From JADKAV01 sp963818505 (GTDB taxonomy: Bacteria > Actinomycetota > Actinomycetes > S36-B12 > UBA10799): a stretch of 64,000 nt of DNA. Numbering within the stretch: the stretch's first letter is position 1; each line of letters opens with the position of its first letter. The DNA is taken from the NCBI GenBank assembly GCA_963818505.1, contig CAWFSJ010000001.1, positions 620,001-684,000 on the forward strand, in the 5' to 3' direction. Positions 8,170 to 16,814 of the stretch are shown one piece after another. The position numbers and the translations under genes are program-made. Below the pieces are notes generated by a model, which did not search any database, had not been told where the DNA came from, and was given only the letters and a program-made list of their open reading frames with translations.

Positions 8170-9597
8170 ATGGCAAGCATGGTTACCGAACGCACCGACA
8201 CCGCGCGCAGGGCAGTGGCGCAGATGCGCGTCAAGCAGCCCCGCGTTGTGCGCCCGCCCGGACCCAACGGGGCGGTCGCGGCAGCCGCCATGATGACCGG
8301 CAAACACGCGCCCCACCAGTTCTTCTCAGGGCTCGCTGCGCGCCACGAGCCAGTGACCCACATCAGTCTCGGCGGCGAACACGTTCATGTCATCTTCTCC
8401 CCCGAGGTGATCTGGGAACTATTCGTGACGAACGGACGCCACACCCGCAAGAGCCTGGGATTGCAGATGACCCGGCCCCTATTGGGAGAGGGCCTGCTCA
8501 CCGCGGACGGCTCAACGCACATGCGTCACCGAAGGGCAATACAGCCCTTGTTCCACAACAAACGCATCGAGGGCTACGTGGCGGACATGGTCGCTGCTGC
8601 CGACATCACGGGTCGGCGCTGGAGCGACGGCATGCCGATCGATATTGCGGCGGAGATGTCCGAACTGACCCTCGATGTGATCGGCCGTACGATCTTCGGC
8701 GTCGACCTGCGGGTCCAAGCACCGGCATTCGCGAGCAATCTGGACACCGTGCTGGAAGGGTTCTCTCGGGGACTCGGTCCCTTGGCCAGCCCCCTGTCCA
8801 GAGTGCCCACGCCCCACAGACGGCGCGAGATCGCCGCCATCGAGGAACTGGACGCGATCGTCAACGCGATGATCACTGACCGGGCAGAGGCGATTGCCGC
8901 CGGCCATGTGGGCAGCGACCTGCTCACGCTTCTGATGACAAGTACCGACGACGAGGGGAACGCCACGTTCACCCCCGAGGAGGTGCGTGACGAGGCGATG
9001 ACCCTGGTCCTTGCCGGACACGAGACAACAGCGCTCACGCTCACCTGGGCATGGCATCTGTTGTCGCACAACCCGGATCACCGCCGATGGCTGGCAGAGG
9101 AGATCGCCTCGCTCGACTCGGGCCCCATCACGGCGGAAAGTCTGCCGAGCCTGTCCAGGACGTACGCGGTCATAGCCGAGTCGATGCGCCTGCACCCACC
9201 CGCGTGGATCATCGGACGCTGGCTGGACCGCGACCTGCGGGTCGGAGGCTGGGATCTACCCCGGGGCAGCGTCGTGCTGGCCTCGCAGTACGCCATGCAC
9301 CGCGATCCTCGGTATTGGCCGCAAGCCCTCAAGTTCTGTCCGCAGCGGTGGCTCGACTCTGAGGGGCGCTTCGACGAACGGACCCCGGCGGTCCCCAGAG
9401 GGGTCTGGTTCCCATTCGGATTCGGTGCCCGGCGTTGCATCGGAGAGCATTTCGCCTGGACCGAAGCCGTGGTCATCCTCGCAACGCTCGCACGTGCCTG
9501 GGCGATCGACGTCGAGGTTGAACCGGATCCGCCGATGATGTCTGCCATCACATTGCGCCCGGCGGTACCGATGCCGGCAGTGGTGCGGCGGGCGTGA
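8170..9597 (+). CDS. Cytochrome P450
   Basis: The 475-residue protein has all P450 landmarks. The I-helix reads AGHETTALT, the K-helix ExxR is in AESMRLHPP, and the haem loop FGFGARRCIGEHFAW has the thiolate Cys at about residue 423. It is longer than typical soluble bacterial P450s (about 400 residues) and closer to the CYP102/CYP110 type of domain, but no reductase domain is fused and no ferredoxin gene is adjacent. ATG 8170 is preferred; an in-frame ATG lies at 8182. Its stop overlaps the next gene by 4 nt (GTGA). Substrate unknown. Confidence 0.92.
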   Translation: MASMVTERTDTARRAVAQMRVKQPRVVRPPGPNGAVAAAAMMTGKHAPHQFFSGLAARHEPVTHISLGGEHVHVIFSPEVIWELFVTNGRHTRKSLGLQMTRPLLGEGLLTADGSTHMRHRRAIQPLFHNKRIEGYVADMVAAADITGRRWSDGMPIDIAAEMSELTLDVIGRTIFGVDLRVQAPAFASNLDTVLEGFSRGLGPLASPLSRVPTPHRRREIAAIEELDAIVNAMITDRAEAIAAGHVGSDLLTLLMTSTDDEGNATFTPEEVRDEAMTLVLAGHETTALTLTWAWHLLSHNPDHRRWLAEEIASLDSGPITAESLPSLSRTYAVIAESMRLHPPAWIIGRWLDRDLRVGGWDLPRGSVVLASQYAMHRDPRYWPQALKFCPQRWLDSEGRFDERTPAVPRGVWFPFGFGARRCIGEHFAWTEAVVILATLARAWAIDVEVEPDPPMMSAITLRPAVPMPAVVRRA

Positions 9598-10286
9598 ACG
9601 ACCTGGTCCAGTGGTGGCGTGATGTGTCCCCGGCATCGCAGCCAGCGAATCCTCTGCTCGTTGTAGCCGTCTCGGACGATCCGGATGCCGTCTCAGCCCT
9701 CGCTGCGGACTTCGGGTCGCAGTGGAAGCGTCGGACCACCGAAGGCAGCACAGCCACGGCGCGGCTCGCAGATCACCTGCAGGTCACGATCCACTTCCTC
9801 GACGAGGCGCCCCTTCCCGAGGGACACGATCTGATCCTCCTGGCCGACGCCGGCCGTGGTCTGACCAGTCGTGCGGCCGAGGTGGCGGTGGTGCGCTTCG
9901 ACGCCGAACCGCAGTTGGTGGTGGGCATGGGCAGCGGTATCAGCGATTCGCAGTGGATGGACAAGGTCACTCGAGTGCGGGCAAGCGCTGGCACCGAGGA
10001 GATGCCTGCTTCAGTGGCAGCACTCGCCTCAGTGCTCGAGGCTGCCTCGGAGCGTCACATCCCGGTGCTTCTCGACGGTGTCGTGAGCGCCGCCGCGGCA
10101 GCAGTGGCGCCCGCCTGTCCGCCGATGTTGATTCCGGCGATGGGCGACGAACCGGCACAGAAATACTTCGTCGACAGGATCGAGGCCGGTGCTTGGGGCG
10201 CCAACATCGTCGGACCCGGGCTGGGCCTCGGCGCGCTTTCCGGGCTCGCGATGCTGCGCCTGGCGCTACTGGCTGCGGACGTGTGA
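9594..10286 (+). CDS. Degenerate CobT-like protein (nicotinate-nucleotide:DMB phosphoribosyltransferase homologue)
   Basis: The 230-residue product is about two thirds of CobT length. Recognisable segments are GMGSGISDSQWMDKVTRVR (CobT GxGTGIDDExWxRK), IPVLLDGVVSAAAAAV (CobT VPVVxDGFI-like) and a final GLGLGALSGLAML. In true CobT that last segment reads GLGEGTGA and carries the catalytic Glu (Glu317 in Salmonella). Here it is Ala, and the GGLEIA motif is also gone. The enzyme is therefore probably inactive or repurposed. It sits where cobT lies in M. tuberculosis (next to gcvT) and is coupled to the P450 by GTGA. Its 3' end overlaps gcvT by 21 bp, tail to tail. Confidence 0.65.
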   Translation: MNDLVQWWRDVSPASQPANPLLVVAVSDDPDAVSALAADFGSQWKRRTTEGSTATARLADHLQVTIHFLDEAPLPEGHDLILLADAGRGLTSRAAEVAVVRFDAEPQLVVGMGSGISDSQWMDKVTRVRASAGTEEMPASVAALASVLEAASERHIPVLLDGVVSAAAAAVAPACPPMLIPAMGDEPAQKYFVDRIEAGAWGANIVGPGLGLGALSGLAMLRLALLAADV

Positions 10287-11321
10287 CTCGACAAAGGGCG
10301 GCTTGACCACCAACGCCGTCAGCCGACGTCCGCGCACCACGACTTGGACCTCGTCCTCGGCCGCAACTGAGGTCTCCACACGTGCCAGGGCGATGCCCGT
10401 TCGAAGACTCGGCGAGAACGTCCCGCTGGTCGTCTCCCCCACGACCCGACCGGACGACTCGACCTCCATCTCCGCCCGCGGCACTCCTCGGTCGGTGAGT
10501 CGCAGTCCCACGATCTTGTATCCGGGATCGCTGTCGCGGTAGGCCTGTTGCCCGACGAACTCTGGCTTGTCCACGACGACCGCCCATCCCACCGAACACC
10601 ATCGGGCTGGAACCCCCGGGGACAGTTCGTGACCGTGCAGCGGGTAGCCCATCTCGGTACGCAGGGTGTCCCGAGCGCCCAACCCGCAGGGCACGGCTCC
10701 CATGGATATGACCTCCTCCCACACCGCCGCGGCATCAGCAGCGGGGACAAGAAGCTCCACGCCCCGTTCGCCGGTGTAACCAGTGCGGCACACAGTCACC
10801 GACGTTCCGCAGATCTCGGCGGAACCGAAAGCCATGTAGTCCAGACTTCCGATGCCCAACCGGGCCACAAGTGCGTCGGACTCCGGTCCCTGGATCGCGA
10901 TGATCGCCGTGGTCAGTGTGATGTCCTCCACCTCCAGACCGGCGTCGGCGACCCTTGACGCGACGTCCGCGCAATTGGCCGCGTTGGGCACTAGAAGGAA
11001 CTGCTCACCGCCGACACGGTAGACGATCAGGTCATCCACGACCCCGCCCTGCTCATTCAGACACAGCGTGTACTGCGCCTGGCCGTCCTCGATGCGACGC
11101 AGGTCGTTACTGAACACCGTATTGAGCAGGTCCAGCGGCCCACGCACCTCCAACGTGCCCAGATGCGAGACGTCGAAAACACCCACGGCCTCACGGACCG
11201 CCTGGTGCTCGGACACGACCCCGGCGTATTCCAGAGGCATGGACCATCCGGCGAAGTCGGCGAACTTCGCGCCAGCGTCGACATGACGGTTGTGCAGGGG
11301 AGATTCGAGCAGATCGGCCAT
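10266..11321 (-). CDS. gcvT: Aminomethyltransferase (glycine cleavage system T protein)
   Basis: The 351-residue protein begins LLESPLHNRHVDAGAKFADFAGW and contains VFDVSHLG and RTGYTGERGVELLVP, standard GcvT motifs that form the folate-binding and aminomethyl sites. It transfers the methylene group from H-protein lipoyl-aminomethyl to tetrahydrofolate. ATG 11321 is chosen because the family N terminus and a -10 box 6 nt upstream agree; the frame is open another 101 codons without homology. No gcvH or gcvP is in the window. The lipoate genes lipB and lipA lie 7-9 kb away. Confidence 0.93.
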   Translation of the reverse strand: MADLLESPLHNRHVDAGAKFADFAGWSMPLEYAGVVSEHQAVREAVGVFDVSHLGTLEVRGPLDLLNTVFSNDLRRIEDGQAQYTLCLNEQGGVVDDLIVYRVGGEQFLLVPNAANCADVASRVADAGLEVEDITLTTAIIAIQGPESDALVARLGIGSLDYMAFGSAEICGTSVTVCRTGYTGERGVELLVPAADAAAVWEEVISMGAVPCGLGARDTLRTEMGYPLHGHELSPGVPARWCSVGWAVVVDKPEFVGQQAYRDSDPGYKIVGLRLTDRGVPRAEMEVESSGRVVGETTSGTFSPSLRTGIALARVETSVAAEDEVQVVVRGRRLTALVVKPPFVESHVRSQ

Positions 11322-11327
11322 GAGCTC

Positions 11328-11333
11328 AGGGTA
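11328..11333 (-). promoter_or_regulatory. Predicted -10 box of leaderless gcvT transcript
   Basis: On the minus strand TACCCT ends 6 nt before the gcvT ATG, with no Shine-Dalgarno. It lies back to back with the pepA promoter, 33 bp away. Confidence 0.6.
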
Positions 11334-11366
11334 TCGGCTCAGGTGTTGACCGCCGCCCGCAGCGAA

Positions 11367-11372
11367 TAGGGT
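11367..11372 (+). promoter_or_regulatory. Predicted -10 box of leaderless pepA transcript
   Basis: TAGGGT ends 7 nt before the GTG start of pepA, and no Shine-Dalgarno is present. Confidence 0.6.
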
Positions 11373-11379
11373 TGTCGGC

Positions 11380-12843
11380 GTGACGACACTTCGCATCAGT
11401 GACGCAGACGTAACCGCAACCCGTGCCGGCGTACTCATCGTCGGGGTGGCAAAAGCCGGGTCTTTGCAGATCGTCAGCGGGGCCCTGCCGGCCGCGGTCC
11501 GAAAAGCAATCGCGGCAGATCTCGACAAGGTGGCCTGCAACGGTGAGCTGGGCAGCGTGTGGCGCATTCCAGCGCCGAACTCGATCGCGGCCGACTCAGT
11601 CGTCGCTGTCGGCACGGTGGCCAAACCAGACCCGGATCAGCTGCGCAAGGCGGCAGGCCTGGGCGTGCGGGCCGCAGGCTCCACCAAGAGCGTCGTCATC
11701 GCCCTGCCCAGCCCGAACCAGTCCACCCTGGCTGCGGTGTGCGAGGGGGCTCTGCTCGGTGCCTACGTCCCGCTGCGACTGTCCGGCAAACCAGCCGCCG
11801 ACGGTGTGGGAACCCTCATCGTGGCCACCACTGCACCTCGTTCGGTGAGGTCATCAGTGAAACGGAACTCGGTCAGCGACGTGAAGGCCGCCAGCCTGGC
11901 ACGTGACCTGGTCAACGAACCACCGGTACGCCTGACTCCTGCAGCCTTCGCGAGCACCGCCAAGAAGCAATTCAAAGCCACCGAGGTCAAAGTCACCGTC
12001 TGGGATGCCGACCGCCTGGCCAAGGAGGGCATGGGCGGCATGGTCGGCGTGGGGCAGGGATCAGCGAACCCACCACGGCTCATCGCGCTGGAGTACGCGC
12101 CGAAGAACGCCTCGAAACACTTGGCGCTGGTGGGCAAGGGGATCACCTTCGATTCCGGTGGGCTCTCCCTGAAGCCGCCCAAGGCCATGGAGACCATGAA
12201 GTGCGACATGGCGGGAGCCGCGGCTGTGCTGGCCGCGGTGTCGGCGATCGCCGAACTCGGCCTTCCGATTCGTGTCAGCGGCTACCTCGCGTGCGCGGAG
12301 AACATGCCGGGAGGCCACGCGCAGCGCCCGGGGGACGTCATCACGATGCGCAACGACAAGACCGTGGAGGTACTCAACACCGACGCCGAGGGCCGACTGG
12401 TCATGGCCGATGCGCTGGTCCTGGCTGGGGAGTCGCAGCCAGACGTGATCATCGACGTTGCGACCCTCACTGGTGCACAGATGATCGCGCTGGGCCCGCA
12501 GGTCGCCGCGGTCATGTCCAACGACCCGGCCCTGGCCGGCAAGGTCCAGTCCGCCGGCGAAGCGGTGGGCGAGCCCTTCTGGCCGATGCCCCTGCCCGAA
12601 TCGTTGAAGGCATCGCTGAAGTCACCCATCGCGGACCTCAAGAACATCGGCGACCAGTACGGCGGCATGTTGACTGCCGGTCTGTTCCTGGAGTCGTTCG
12701 TCCCGGATGCGGTGTCCTGGGCGCATCTGGACATCGCGGGTCCAGCGTTCAATGAGGCGGGCCCACATGGCTTCACTCCCAAAGGCGGAACTGGGTTCGC
12801 GGCCAGGACGCTCATACAACTGGCCCGAGAGATGGCTCGATAG
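11380..12843 (+). CDS. pepA: Leucyl aminopeptidase, M17 family
   Basis: The 487-residue protein has the M17 metal-binding motifs GKGITFDSGGLSLK (about residue 250) and the family signature NTDAEGRL (about residues 333-340). The catalytic Lys and Arg are in these two motifs. It is a cytosolic dizinc or dimanganese exopeptidase that removes N-terminal residues. The GTG at 11380 fits the length and the leaderless promoter. Synteny gcvT-pepA-lpd/sucB is shared with other actinobacteria (pepB Rv2213 in M. tuberculosis). Confidence 0.95.
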   Translation: MTTLRISDADVTATRAGVLIVGVAKAGSLQIVSGALPAAVRKAIAADLDKVACNGELGSVWRIPAPNSIAADSVVAVGTVAKPDPDQLRKAAGLGVRAAGSTKSVVIALPSPNQSTLAAVCEGALLGAYVPLRLSGKPAADGVGTLIVATTAPRSVRSSVKRNSVSDVKAASLARDLVNEPPVRLTPAAFASTAKKQFKATEVKVTVWDADRLAKEGMGGMVGVGQGSANPPRLIALEYAPKNASKHLALVGKGITFDSGGLSLKPPKAMETMKCDMAGAAAVLAAVSAIAELGLPIRVSGYLACAENMPGGHAQRPGDVITMRNDKTVEVLNTDAEGRLVMADALVLAGESQPDVIIDVATLTGAQMIALGPQVAAVMSNDPALAGKVQSAGEAVGEPFWPMPLPESLKASLKSPIADLKNIGDQYGGMLTAGLFLESFVPDAVSWAHLDIAGPAFNEAGPHGFTPKGGTGFAARTLIQLAREMAR

Positions 12844-12909
12844 GTTTACAGGTAGCCCGAGATTGGCATCTGCTGAGAGGATGCCAGTGGTGAAGACGTG
12901 AGGAGCGAC

Positions 12910-14280
12910 GTGGCAGACGACTTGTTCGACATCGTGATCTTGGGCGGCGGAAGCGGTGGTTATGCCTGCGCTCTGCGTGCGGCCCAACTGGGCAAGAAGG
13001 TCGTGCTGATCGAAGAGGACAAACTCGGCGGCACCTGCCTGCATCGTGGGTGCATCCCGACCAAGGCCCTGCTACACGCCGCCGAGGTCGCTGATTCCGC
13101 CCGCGAGAGTGCCGCCTTCGGGGTGCGGGCCACTCTGGAGGGCATCGACATGCCCGCGGTCAACAAGTACAAGGAAGGTGTTGTCGGCCGGCTGTACAAG
13201 GGCCTGCAGGGTTTGGTCAAGAGCCGCGACATCACCTACGTCCCGGCCACCGGCAAACTCGTCGGCAAGGACGCGGTCGAGGCCGGCGGACAGGTGTACC
13301 GGGGTCGTGCCGTGGTGCTGGGCACCGGCTCCTACGCGCGCTCCTTGCCCGGCTTGGACATCGGCGGTCGCATCATCACCAGCGACCAGGCTCTGCAGAT
13401 GGACTTCGTTCCCGCCAGCGTGATCGTCCTCGGCGGAGGTGTCATTGGCGTCGAGTTCGCCAGCGTTTGGAAGTCGTTCGGCACCGAGGTCACCATTGTC
13501 GAGGCCCTCCCCCGGCTTGTTCCCGCAGAGGACGAGGCGTGCTCGAAGGCCCTGGAACGCGCGTACCGCAAGCGCAAGATCGCCTTCCACACAGGCGTGC
13601 GTTTCACGTCAGCCACACAGGACGACAACGGCGTCACTGTGACCCTGGAGGACGGCAAGACCCTCACCGCGGACCTGCTGCTGGTGGCCGTGGGACGCGG
13701 CCCCCGGACATCGGACATCGGCTACGAGGCCAACGGGGTGACGCTGGACCGCGGCTTCGTGCCAGTGGACGAACACCTGCAGACGAACGTGCCGGGCATT
13801 TACGCGGTCGGCGACATCGTCCCGGGCCTGCAGTTGGCCCACCGAGGATTCGCCCAAGGTATCTACCTGGCCGAGCACCTGGCCGGATTGAACCCAGCAC
13901 CCATCGACGAGATGGGCATCCCGAGGGTCACGTACTGCGAGCCCGAAGTGGCCTCGGTCGGGTACACCCAGGCGCAGGCGGTCGAGAAGTTCGGTGAGGT
14001 CGAGACCTACGAATACAACCTCGGGGGCAACGGCAAGAGCCAGATCCTCGCGACCGCCGGATTCATCAAGCTCGTGCGCCAGAAGGACGGACCGGTCGTC
14101 GGCATCCACATGGTGGGCAGCCGCGTCGGGGAACTCATCGGGGAGGGCCAGTTGATCTACAACTGGGAGGCCTACCCCGAGGACGTCGCGGCCCTGGTCC
14201 ACGCCCACCCGACCCAGAGCGAAGCCATGGGCGAGGCCCACCTGGCGCTGGCTGGCAAACCCCTACACTCACACGCCTGA
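12910..14280 (+). CDS. lpdA: Dihydrolipoyl dehydrogenase (E3)
   Basis: The 456-residue flavoprotein has the FAD motif ILGGGSGG near the start and the redox disulphide GGTCLHRGC (C-x4-C). The NAD motif is VLGGGVIGVE and the His-Glu pair is in HAHPTQSEAMGE. It re-oxidises dihydrolipoyl groups of 2-oxoacid dehydrogenase and glycine cleavage complexes. GTG 12910 is preferred because AGGAG lies 4 nt upstream; the in-frame GTG at 12898 has none. The gene is 15 nt before sucB, so the two are one transcription unit. Confidence 0.95.
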   Translation: MADDLFDIVILGGGSGGYACALRAAQLGKKVVLIEEDKLGGTCLHRGCIPTKALLHAAEVADSARESAAFGVRATLEGIDMPAVNKYKEGVVGRLYKGLQGLVKSRDITYVPATGKLVGKDAVEAGGQVYRGRAVVLGTGSYARSLPGLDIGGRIITSDQALQMDFVPASVIVLGGGVIGVEFASVWKSFGTEVTIVEALPRLVPAEDEACSKALERAYRKRKIAFHTGVRFTSATQDDNGVTVTLEDGKTLTADLLLVAVGRGPRTSDIGYEANGVTLDRGFVPVDEHLQTNVPGIYAVGDIVPGLQLAHRGFAQGIYLAEHLAGLNPAPIDEMGIPRVTYCEPEVASVGYTQAQAVEKFGEVETYEYNLGGNGKSQILATAGFIKLVRQKDGPVVGIHMVGSRVGELIGEGQLIYNWEAYPEDVAALVHAHPTQSEAMGEAHLALAGKPLHSHA

Positions 14281-14295
14281 TCCCAAGGAGACACG

Positions 14296-15987
14296 ATGGC
14301 GACTTCGGTCACGATGCCCCAACTCGGTGAGAGCGTCACCGAAGGGACTGTCACCCGATGGCTCAAGCAGGTCGGCGACCACGTCGACGCCGATGAACCC
14401 CTGCTCGAGGTGAGCACCGACAAGGTGGACACCGAGATCCCCTCGCCTGCCAGTGGGATCCTCACTGCGATCAGTGCCAATGAGGACGACGTCGTAGAGG
14501 TGGGCGGCGAACTCGCTGTCATCGGTGACGCCTCGGAGGTCGGCACCGCTGCAACCCCGCAGACCAGCACGCCGGCCGGCGCACCGCAGCCAGACCCCGA
14601 ACCTGTCGCGCAGACAGTCACGGCCCAAGACACGCCTGCGGCCGCACCAGCACCAGCACCCGCGACCGGTGGCGCCGCCACGGTGAACGTCCAACTGCCC
14701 GCACTCGGAGAGAGCGTGGCTGAGGGCACGGTGACCCGATGGCTCAAGCAGGTGGGCGACGAGGTCGCCGTCGATGAGCCCCTGCTCGAGGTCAGTACCG
14801 ACAAAGTTGACACCGAGATCCCCTCGCCGGTGGCCGGTGTTCTCTCAGAGATCAGGGTCAACGAGGACGAGACCGTAGAGGTGGGCGCCGTGCTGGCCGT
14901 GATCGGGTCGCCCGGTTCGGCCCCTGCGGCTGCCGCACCGGCCCCGGCACCGCAACCCGCCGCTCCCCCGGCCCCGGCGGCTCCTGCCCCTTCAGCTGCC
15001 CCGGCGCCGGCGCGACCTCAACCAGAGGCACCGTCAGCGGCAACCGCACCGAGCGGCGAAGGCGCCTATGTCACGCCCATCGTGCGCAAGTTGGCCAATG
15101 AGAAGGGCGTGGACCTTTCGACGGTGACCGGCACCGGAGTCGGAGGCCGCATCCGCAAGCAGGACGTTCTCGCAGCCGCGCAGACTGCGGCCCGGCCGCC
15201 AGTACCTGCTCCCGCCCCGGCTGCCCCGGCTGCACCGCCGGCACCAGCGAGCCAACCCGACCAATCACATCTGCGCGGGCGAACCGAGCCGATGAGCCGC
15301 CTGCGAAAGGTGATCGCCAACCGGATGGTGGAGTCCCTGGCGGTCTCGGCACAGTTGACCACCGTTGTGGAGGTCGACGTCACGCGCATCTCGCTGCTGC
15401 GCGCCCGCATGAAGGAGGATTTCTTCGCCCGCGAGGGGGTGAAGTTGTCCTTCATGCCGTTCTTCGCCAAGGCCACCTGTGAGGCGCTCAAGCAGTTCCC
15501 GCAACTGAACGCCTCCATGGACATTGCCGCAGGCACGGTCACGTACCACGATGGAGAGCACCTCGGCGTTGCTGTTGACACCGAACGGGGTCTGCTGGTG
15601 CCGGTGATCCACAACGCCGGAGACCTCAACATCACCGGACTTGCCCGCAACATCGCCGACCTCGCGGCACGCACGCGAACCAACAAGGTGAGCCCCGACG
15701 AACTTGCCGGGGGCACGTTCACGTTGACGAACACAGGCAGTCGTGGAGCCCTGTTCGACACACCGATCATCAACCAGCCGCAGGTCGCGATCCTGGGGAC
15801 CGGCGCGGTGGTGAAGCGACCGGTCGTCGTCAGCGACGACACCGGCACCGACTCCATCGCGGTGCGCTCGATGATGTTCCTGGCCCTGACCTATGACCAC
15901 CGCCTGGTGGACGGCGCAGATGCGGCACGGTTCCTGTCGATCATGAAGGCGCGCCTGGAAGCGGGCGAATTCGAATCGGACCTGTAG
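14296..15987 (+). CDS. sucB: Dihydrolipoyl acyltransferase (E2) with two lipoyl domains
   Basis: The 563-residue protein has two lipoyl domains (about 1-80 and 133-210), each with the modified Lys in STDKVDTEIPSP. A Pro/Ala linker, a peripheral-subunit-binding domain (VTPIVRKLANEKGV, about 256-290) and a catalytic domain ending in DHRLVDGADAARFL follow. Actinobacterial homologues are annotated SucB but serve the combined pyruvate/2-oxoglutarate system (DlaT in M. tuberculosis). An AAGGAG precedes the ATG. Lipoylation would depend on LipB and LipA encoded downstream. Whether the acyl group is acetyl or succinyl cannot be decided here. Confidence 0.94.
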   Translation: MATSVTMPQLGESVTEGTVTRWLKQVGDHVDADEPLLEVSTDKVDTEIPSPASGILTAISANEDDVVEVGGELAVIGDASEVGTAATPQTSTPAGAPQPDPEPVAQTVTAQDTPAAAPAPAPATGGAATVNVQLPALGESVAEGTVTRWLKQVGDEVAVDEPLLEVSTDKVDTEIPSPVAGVLSEIRVNEDETVEVGAVLAVIGSPGSAPAAAAPAPAPQPAAPPAPAAPAPSAAPAPARPQPEAPSAATAPSGEGAYVTPIVRKLANEKGVDLSTVTGTGVGGRIRKQDVLAAAQTAARPPVPAPAPAAPAAPPAPASQPDQSHLRGRTEPMSRLRKVIANRMVESLAVSAQLTTVVEVDVTRISLLRARMKEDFFAREGVKLSFMPFFAKATCEALKQFPQLNASMDIAAGTVTYHDGEHLGVAVDTERGLLVPVIHNAGDLNITGLARNIADLAARTRTNKVSPDELAGGTFTLTNTGSRGALFDTPIINQPQVAILGTGAVVKRPVVVSDDTGTDSIAVRSMMFLALTYDHRLVDGADAARFLSIMKARLEAGEFESDL

Positions 15988-16004
15988 CACCCAAAGGCCG
16001 GTTG

Positions 16005-16072
16005 GTTAGAGGTTGTGGTCCTGGTTAGCGAATCCACGCGTTGTTTCGCTAACCAACAGCACAACCTCTAAC
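16005..16072. repeat. 68-bp palindrome, copy 1
   Basis: The left arm opens GTTAGAGGTTGTG and reaches TTAGCGAA; the right arm mirrors it (TTCGCTAACC...CCTCTAAC), with a centre containing ACGCGT. Three bases of the 28-bp arms do not pair (left GGTCCT against right AACAGC). It lies between the convergent sucB and GAP-family genes. There is no T-tract directly after it on either strand, so a simple intrinsic terminator is not clear. Confidence 0.9.
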
Positions 16073-16089
16073 CAGGGCAGCGAGGGCGC

Positions 16090-16761
16090 TCAGAACAGCG
16101 CCACCACCGCACGGTAGAGCAACACCGTGCCCACCACCAGAGCAACGACGCCCATCACCTGCAGCTGATGGCCCATCACCAGCGTGTAGGTCCGCCGCAA
16201 CAGGGTCACTCCCCTGTCACCGGCCAATCGGACCGCACTCGGCGGGATGAGAACAGGCAGCAGAGCGCAGCCGAAGAGGAATGCCGCCACAAGCGCCTTG
16301 GCGACCACCTCTACCGAGGAGCTGGTGACGTCGTGCAGTGCCGGGATCAGAACCAGGAAGGACGAGAAGTCGGTCACGGTCATGTAGGCGGCCAAGCCCA
16401 CGAACACCCAGGGCGATGCGTGGTCGGCGTAGCCTCGCACCTTCTGCTCCATGCGGGCGTCGGCGCGAGGGTGGGGCCGCAACATCCAGATCGCCAGGGG
16501 AATCAGGACCAAGGCGCAAACCAACTCGATGATGTACTCGGTGGAGGTTGACTTCCCGGTGCCAGCGTCGGGCAGTTGACTGAGCCCACCGAGGACCAGG
16601 GCGAACACCAACGCGAACATGACCCCGGTGCCCAAGATCACCGCCAAGCCTCGCTTGCGCGCCCCGGGGCCGGAGACGACCAATACCTGCAGCGCGAAGA
16701 GGGTGGGTGTCACGGCCGAGGCCAGTCCCAGAGGTAGCACCTCGAGCAGCAGACTCCACAC
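16090..16761 (-). CDS. GAP-family (LysE-like) small transporter
   Basis: The 223-residue integral membrane protein has about six helices. It opens PLGLASAVTPTLFALQVLVVSG, which resembles the GAP/Sap (peptidoglycolipid addressing) family within the LysE superfamily. A cytosolic basic loop follows helix 3 (RPHPRADARMEQKVRGYAD). The start is GTG 16761 with a TAGGCT box 8 nt upstream. It is not part of the conserved sucB-epimerase-lipB order in M. tuberculosis, and palindrome copy 1 abuts its 3' end. Cargo unknown. Confidence 0.7.
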   Translation of the reverse strand: MWSLLLEVLPLGLASAVTPTLFALQVLVVSGPGARKRGLAVILGTGVMFALVFALVLGGLSQLPDAGTGKSTSTEYIIELVCALVLIPLAIWMLRPHPRADARMEQKVRGYADHASPWVFVGLAAYMTVTDFSSFLVLIPALHDVTSSSVEVVAKALVAAFLFGCALLPVLIPPSAVRLAGDRGVTLLRRTYTLVMGHQLQVMGVVALVVGTVLLYRAVVALF

Positions 16762-16769
16762 GGAGGTCG

Positions 16770-16775
16770 AGCCTA
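16770..16775 (-). promoter_or_regulatory. Possible -10 box for the GAP-family gene
   Basis: TAGGCT on the minus strand ends 8 nt before GTG 16761. Confidence 0.45.
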
Positions 16776-16802
16776 ACGGTTTGCGGTGCTGGGCCGGTCC
16801 GA

Positions 16803-16808
16803 CAGACT
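16803..16808 (+). promoter_or_regulatory. Possible -10 box for the TIGR01777 gene
   Basis: CAGACT ends 6 nt before ATG 16815. The same hexamer and spacing precede nadE. Promoter match is weak but the spacing is identical. Confidence 0.4.
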
Positions 16809-16814
16809 TACATC

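Noticed and set aside
12865..12885. Short hairpin GGCATC/GATGCC between pepA and lpdA
   Set aside because: A six-base stem with no T-run; too weak to call a terminator or riboswitch.
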